In this document: in pieces, positions 59,486 through 64,000 of the stretch | How the letters are laid out: every line of letters begins with the position of its first letter | Numbering within the stretch: the first letter of the stretch is position 1 | DNA from: Malus domestica | Lineage: Eukaryota > Streptophyta > Magnoliopsida > Rosales > Rosaceae | DNA: 64,000 nt | Assembly (NCBI RefSeq): GCF_042453785.1 | Contig: NC_091670.1 | Location: forward strand, 2,418,001 to 2,482,000 | Direction of reading: 5' to 3' | Notes under the pieces: model-generated | What the model saw: the letters and a program-made list of their open reading frames with translations, nothing else | Told to the model about the DNA's origin: nothing | The model's database searches: none | Translations under genes and position numbers: made by a program

Positions 59486-60141
59486 AACAACAAACAAACA
59501 AACAAACAACAACAAAGCCTTTTCCCACTAAGTGGGGTCGGCTATATGAATCCTAGAACGCCATTGCGCTCGGTTTTGTGTCATGTCATCCGTTAGATCC
59601 AAGTACTCTAAGTCTTTTCTTAGAGTCTCTTCCAAAGTTTTCCTAGGTCTTCCTCTACCCCTTCGGCCCTGAACCTCTGTCCCGTAGTCACATCTTCGAA
59701 CCGGAGTGTCAGTCGGCCTTCTTTGCACATGTCCAAATCACCGGAGCCGATTTTCTCTCATCTTTCCTACAATTTCGGCTACTCCTACTTTACCTCGGAT
59801 ATCCTCATTCCCAATCTTATCCTTTCTCGTGTGCCCACACATCCCACGAAGCATCCTCATCTCCGCTACACCCATTTTGTGTACGTGTTGATGCTTCACC
59901 GCCCAACATTCTGTGCCATACAACATCGCTGGCCTTATTGCCATCCTATAAAATTTTCCCTTGAGCTTCAGTGGCCTACGACGGTCACACAACACGCCGG
60001 ATGCGCTCTTACACTTCATCCATCCAGCTCGTATTCTATGGTTGAGATTTCCATCTAATTCTCCGTTCTCTTGCAAGATAGATCCTAGGTAGCGAAAACG
60101 GTCGCTTTTTGTGATCTTCGCTAGATTGCTCCGGTCATTAG
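59486..60141 (-). mobile_element. LINE 3' fragment (end of ORF2)
   Basis: A minus-strand frame (broken near 59735) encodes the C-terminal part of a plant LINE-type reverse transcriptase: SDRFRYLGSILQENGELD, AIRPAMLYGTECWAVKH, RMLRGMCGHTRKDKIGNEDI, then GRGRPRKTLEETLRKDL. The 3' end is the CCCACTAAGTGGGGTCGGC stretch (plus strand) and a (GTTT)n/(GTT)n tail. The 5' part is cut at 60141 by an LTR element. It interrupts TNL-D. Confidence 0.85.
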
Positions 60142-61744
60142 TGTGGATAAGTATATAAATGGATAGAGATAGGAAAGCAAACACAAGATGTACGTGGTTC
60201 ACCCAGATTGGCTACGTCCACGGAATAGAAGAGTTCTCATTAATTGTGAAGGGTTTACACAAGTACATAGGTTCAAGCTCTCCTTTAGTGAGTACAAGTG
60301 AATGATTTAGTACAAATGACATTAGGAAATATTGTGGGAGAATGATCTCGTAATCACGAAACTTCTAAGTATCGGAGTGTGGTGTCGTCTTGACTTGCCT
60401 TATCTGTCTCATAGGTAGATGTGGCATCTTCTCTGGAAGTACTTTTCCTCCATCCAGGGGTGGTATCTTTAACTGGTGGAGATGCACAAGGTAATGTATC
60501 AATTTCACTTGAAGCTTACTTGTAGTTTCAGGCTTGGTCAAGCGCGATACAAACCATGTAGTAGGAGTCCCCCAAGTCGCCGAGCTAGGGGGTCTGCTGA
60601 AAGAGGTGACAGACAAGGTAAGCAATCAGAGCTCCGACTGATTGTTCACCTTCTCCCCATCTTGCAACAGCATGAAGGATAAAGAGAAGAAAAATGAGAA
60701 GAGATGATATGAGATACTTTTGCTTTTGAAGAAGTAACTTTCCACAGGCTTATTCTTGAACTGAGCTGGAGGGTTTTCTGGTTTCCTCCAGAGTATAAGG
60801 CCGACTGAAGAATTTGAGGGTCAAAACAAGTCCATCAAATCTAGAGTACGTTCCACCCTGCTGATATGGGATACTTTTGCTTTTGACAGAGTAATGGATG
60901 TATCGACACGTGTGTTGTTACGCTTGTCTCCACATGCTTCCTTGTATCCTTCGCACTTGCCCTATCTGTTCCTCAAGCAGATGCGGAATCTTCCTTGGAA
61001 ACATAAGATGTTGAAGATGAGTACTCGAGAGCAATGCCAGGTAAGTAATCAGGTAAGGGGTTCCAGGCAGTCAGTTCCTGGCTGGAAGCTTGATTCCAAG
61101 TGCTGACTGATTGCTCTCTTTCTCCTTGTCTTGCAGGTAAAAACAAGGCCAAAGGAAAAGATAGGGAAAAAGCATGATATGGGATACTCTTGCTTTTAAC
61201 CCTGATGATATGAGATATTCTTGCTCTAGTATAGCTTGTTTGCAGAGGTATTATCGGGGGGAAAGAAAGCTGAATATTTCGAAAGGCTTCGTTGGGAGTG
61301 CCCTCTCAGATATGATGAAGGGTTGAGCATTTTTGCAGGTCTGCCTGTCCGTTGGGGATGGAGGTTGACATATATAGGCGTCTCCCTAACAACAAGTAGT
61401 AATGCTATTCCTTTACCCTGCTTGGTCATAGCACGGTAGTGGGAGCTGTCAGTTTCACATGTTTTAACTCTGTCAGAGCACTTTGAAAAAGTGGTCTGTG
61501 GTATCTGGCTCTCGAGATTCGGAGAACGATGCCTCTTCGATTTTTGAGAAAGCAATCATGCTGGGGGTCTGGCTCTCGAGATTCGGAGGGCGGTGCCTCT
61601 TCGATTTTGGAGCAAGCAATCTTGTTGGGAGTGTTGTCTCGAATTTGAGTAAAGGTTGGGCATGTTTGCTAGTCTACCTTGCCACGAAGCACAAAGGTTG
61701 ACACACAGGGACTTTCCAATTATCCAGCAATGGTACTGTTCCTT

Positions 61745-63137
61745 TACCCTCTCTTCGATTTTGAGAAAGTAGTCATGTTGGGAGTCTGGCTCTCGAGATT
61801 CGGAGGACGGTGCCTCTTCGATTTTGGAGCAAGCAATCTTGTTGGGAGTGTTTTCTCGAATGTGAGTAAAGGTTGGGCATGTTTGCTAGTCTACCTTGCC
61901 ACGAAGCACAGAGGTTGACACACAGGGACTTTCCAATTATCCAGCAGTGGTACTGTTCCTTTACCCTTGTGGGTAATATTATGGTAGCTAGACCTTCAAA
62001 ATTTATGTGTCTAAACTTTGTTAGTGCTGTTTCTTTGCTATTCTTTTACCTTTCTTGGTCAGAGCGATGTAGTGGGAGCTGCAAGCTTCACGTGCTCAAC
62101 TTTGGCAGAGAACTTTGACAAAGTTATCTGTGGTACCCATGAGCTATTGTTGCGTGTGGGAAGTGGGTAATTGAACAGTAAGATTCATGTGCTTTCTACT
62201 TCACTAGAAATCTTCGACAGAATGCCCATAATTTCTGCAAAGCTGAGTGTGCGTGTGACAGGTGCTGACAAGGCTAGAAAAGTAGGTGCCTCTTCGATTT
62301 CTGAGATCGGCCCTCGTGGTCTCTGAGCAGCCCAGCTTTTGAGAAAGCGAGCGCCTCTTCGATTGATTCGGAGAACGATGCCTCATCGATTTTTGAGAAA
62401 ACAATCATGCTGGGGGTTTGGCTCTCGAAGATTCGGGGAGCAGTGTCTCTTCGATTTTTGAGAAAGTAATCATGTTGGGAGTCTGGCTCTCGAGATTCGG
62501 AAGGCGGTGCCTCTTCGATTTTGGAGCAAGCAATCTTGTTGGGAGTGTTTTCTCGAATGTGAGTAAAGGTTGGGCATGTTTGCTAGTCTACCTTGCCACG
62601 AAGCACAGAGGTTGACACACAGGGACTTTCCAATTATCCAGCAGTGGTACTGTTCCTTTACCCTTGTGGGTAATAATATGGTAGCTAGACCTTCAAAATT
62701 TATGGGTCTAAACTTTGTTAGTGCTGTTTCTTTGCTATTCTTTTACCCTTCTTGGTCAGAGCGATGTAGTGGGAGCTGCAAGCTTCACGTGCTCAACTTT
62801 GGCAGAGAACTTTGGCAAAGTTATCTGTGGTACCCATGAGCTATTGTTGCGTGTGGGAAGTGGGTGATTGAACAGTAAGATTCATGTGTTTTCTACTTCC
62901 CCAGAAGTCTTCGACAGAATGCCCATAATTTCCGCAAAGCTGAGTGTGCGTGTGACAGGTGCTGACAAGGCTGGAAAAATAGGTGCCTCTTCGATTTCTG
63001 AGATTGGCCCTCGTGGTCTCTGGGGAGCCCAGCTTTTGAGAAAGCGAGCGCCTCTTCGATTTCTGAGATCGGCCTTCGTGGTCTTTGAGCAGCCCAACTT
63101 TTGAGAAAGCAAAAGCCTCTTCGATTTCTGAGATCAA
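61745..63137 (+). repeat. Two tandem copies of a 697-bp unit
   Basis: Sequence from about 61745 to 62440 restarts about 62442 with a constant shift of 697 (for example TCTGGCTCTCGAG at 61785 and 62482; TTGAACAGTAAG at 62171 and 62868). A further partial copy precedes it at 61508-61744, shifted by 217. Confidence 0.85.
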
Positions 63138-63230
63138 CCCTCGTGATCTCTAAGCAGCTCAGCTTTTGAGAAAGCAAACGCCTCTTCGATTTCTGAGCAG
63201 GCGCCTCTTCGATTTCTGAAGCTCCGTCGA
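62984..63230 (+). repeat. Minisatellite, unit about 66 bp
   Basis: About three full units and two short ones, each opening GCCTCTTCGATTTCTGAG and closing with CTTTTGAGAAAGC. It ends about 130 bases before the coiled-coil ORF. Confidence 0.85.
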
Positions 63231-63358
63231 GTGCAGATTTTTATAGGGGCTGGCATTAAGTTCTAAAGCACACTTGAATCTCCACCAGTAGAAGCTTCAT
63301 TCTTGCACTTCTAAGATCTTGATTTGTCCGACCTCTTCTCTCTTCAACACCTTTGAAA

Positions 63359-64000
63359 ATGTCTGGCCCCTCCGACCGTCGTTTTGACTTGAACCTTGTT
63401 GAAGAGGCAGCCCCGCCTTCTCCAGACAACATATGGCGCCCATCCTTCGTCTCCCCTACTGGTCCTCTTACCGTTGGGGATTCCGTGATGAAGAATGATA
63501 TGGCCGCTGCGGTGGTGGCCAGGAACCTTCTCACTCCCAAAGATAACAGACTACTTTCCAAACGGTCTGATGAGTTAGCTGTTAAGGATTCGCTGGCTCT
63601 CAGTGTTCAGTGTGCAGGTTCTGTGTCTAATATGGCCCAACGCCTATTTGCTCGAACCCGCCAAGTTGAATCATTGGCGGCTGAAGTGATGAGTCTCAAA
63701 CAGGAGATTAGAGGGCTCAAGCATGAGAATAAACAGTTGCACCGGCTCGCACATGACTATGCTACAAACATGAAGAGGAAGCTTGACCAGATGAAGGAAA
63801 CTGATGGTCAGGTTTTACTTGATCATCAGAGATTTGTGGGTTTGTTCCAAAGGCATTTATTGCCTTCGTCTTCTGGGGCTGTACCGCGTAATGAAGCTCC
63901 AAATGATCAACCTCTGATGCCTCCTCCTTCTAGGGTTCTGTCCAGTACTGAGGCTCCAAATGATCCCCCTCCGGTGCCTTCTCTTTCTGGGGCTCTACCG
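63359..64000 (+). CDS. Coiled-coil element protein, continues past window
   Basis: An ATG at 63359 opens a frame with no stop for 214 codons to the window end. It begins MSGPSDRRFDLNLVEEAAPP, has an Ala/Asn-rich region, then a heptad-like helical stretch about residues 100-155 (VESLAAEVMSLKQEIRGL, KHENKQLHRLA) that should form a coiled coil, and from about 175 a proline-rich part with the repeated phrase EAPNDPPPVPS. I do not recognise a gag, pol or transposase domain. GC content and codon use differ from the AT-rich receptor genes. It is likely encoded by the surrounding repeat element; a host gene is less likely. Confidence 0.6.
   Translation, partial: MSGPSDRRFDLNLVEEAAPPSPDNIWRPSFVSPTGPLTVGDSVMKNDMAAAVVARNLLTPKDNRLLSKRSDELAVKDSLALSVQCAGSVSNMAQRLFARTRQVESLAAEVMSLKQEIRGLKHENKQLHRLAHDYATNMKRKLDQMKETDGQVLLDHQRFVGLFQRHLLPSSSGAVPRNEAPNDQPLMPPPSRVLSSTEAPNDPPPVPSLSGALP

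Larger units (their letters stand above)
60142..63358 (+). mobile_element. Large LTR-type element, repeat-rich non-coding part
   Basis: Starts TGTGGATAAGTATATAAATG directly inside the LINE. The first 500 bp recall a repeat I associate with apple and pear sequences. No gag-pol motif occurs. The region is GC-richer than its surroundings and is made largely of internal duplications (61745-63137) and short tandem units (62984-63230). The LTR end was not located; the coding part of the element probably begins at 63359. Confidence 0.5.

Noticed and set aside
53117..59505. One large gene joining TNL-D and the LIM-DA1 fusion into a TIR-NB-LRR-LIM-DA1 gene
   Set aside because: On the minus strand the TNL-D LRR and C-JID exons come before the TIR exon of the fusion gene, so the domain order is wrong; they are two genes in a row.
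59738..60202. Independent minus-strand gene of 154 codons
   Set aside because: It is the C-terminal end of a LINE reverse transcriptase joined to LTR sequence beyond 60141.
1..64000. tRNA or rRNA genes
   Set aside because: No cloverleaf or rRNA core sequence recognised by eye; tRNA-like promoter boxes belong to SINE copies.

Overview
This is plant nuclear DNA from a fast-evolving, transposon-rich immune-receptor cluster. Evidence: spliced TIR-NB-LRR (TNL) genes with GT/AG introns, legume-lectin receptor kinases, Ty1-copia elements primed by initiator tRNA-Met, a Mutator-like element, LINE and SINE copies, and AT-rich spacers. The LINE tail (59.5-60.1 kb) and the long terminal-repeat sequence after 60.1 kb look like repeats I know from apple and pear, so a Maleae species (Malus or Pyrus) is my best guess; this is recognition by eye, not a search result.

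Layout, left to right. 0-2.1 kb: one end of an LTR retroelement (minus strand) inserted in the last codons of a lectin receptor kinase (LecRK copy A, only a stump remains). 2.1-9.5 kb: unit A, with TNL-A (minus) lacking its TIR and most of its nucleotide-binding domain, replaced by TE debris. 10.3-22.7 kb: unit B, with LecRK-B (plus, dead) facing TNL-B (minus, five coding exons, broken by one 7-bp duplication), then a solo LTR and duplicated flank. 22.7-27.4 kb: Gypsy-type LTR sequence with degenerate tandem repeats, a local duplication and a SINE. 27.4-39.8 kb: unit C, with intact single-exon LecRK-C (plus) facing intact five-exon TNL-C (minus, 1,185 aa predicted). 36.8-47.1 kb: nested TIR transposons, a minisatellite and a 2.9-kb Mutator-like element. 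47.1-52.4 kb: a complete, apparently young copia element. 53.1-55.3 kb: a TIR-NB gene fused to LIM and DA1-type peptidase domains (minus). 57.4-59.5 kb: the 3' half of a fourth TNL (TNL-D, dead). 59.5-64 kb: a LINE fragment cut by a large LTR-type element with a coiled-coil ORF running off the window end.

The cluster was built by repeated duplication of a convergent LecRK-to-TNL module with shared spacer and shared upstream sequence; the fusion gene sits where a TNL would be in a fourth, decayed unit. Likely functional genes are LecRK-C (plasma-membrane receptor kinase), TNL-C (intracellular receptor) and possibly the TIR-NB-LIM-DA1 fusion. The most notable object is that fusion: it recalls the Arabidopsis CHS3/DAR4 architecture but lacks LRRs and most of the ARC region, and its peptidase HExxH motif reads ALMMH, so it looks like a protease-dead bait. 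A second notable object is a SINE insertion in TNL-C that duplicated the exon-2 splice donor and could switch between full-length receptor and a truncated TIR-NB protein.
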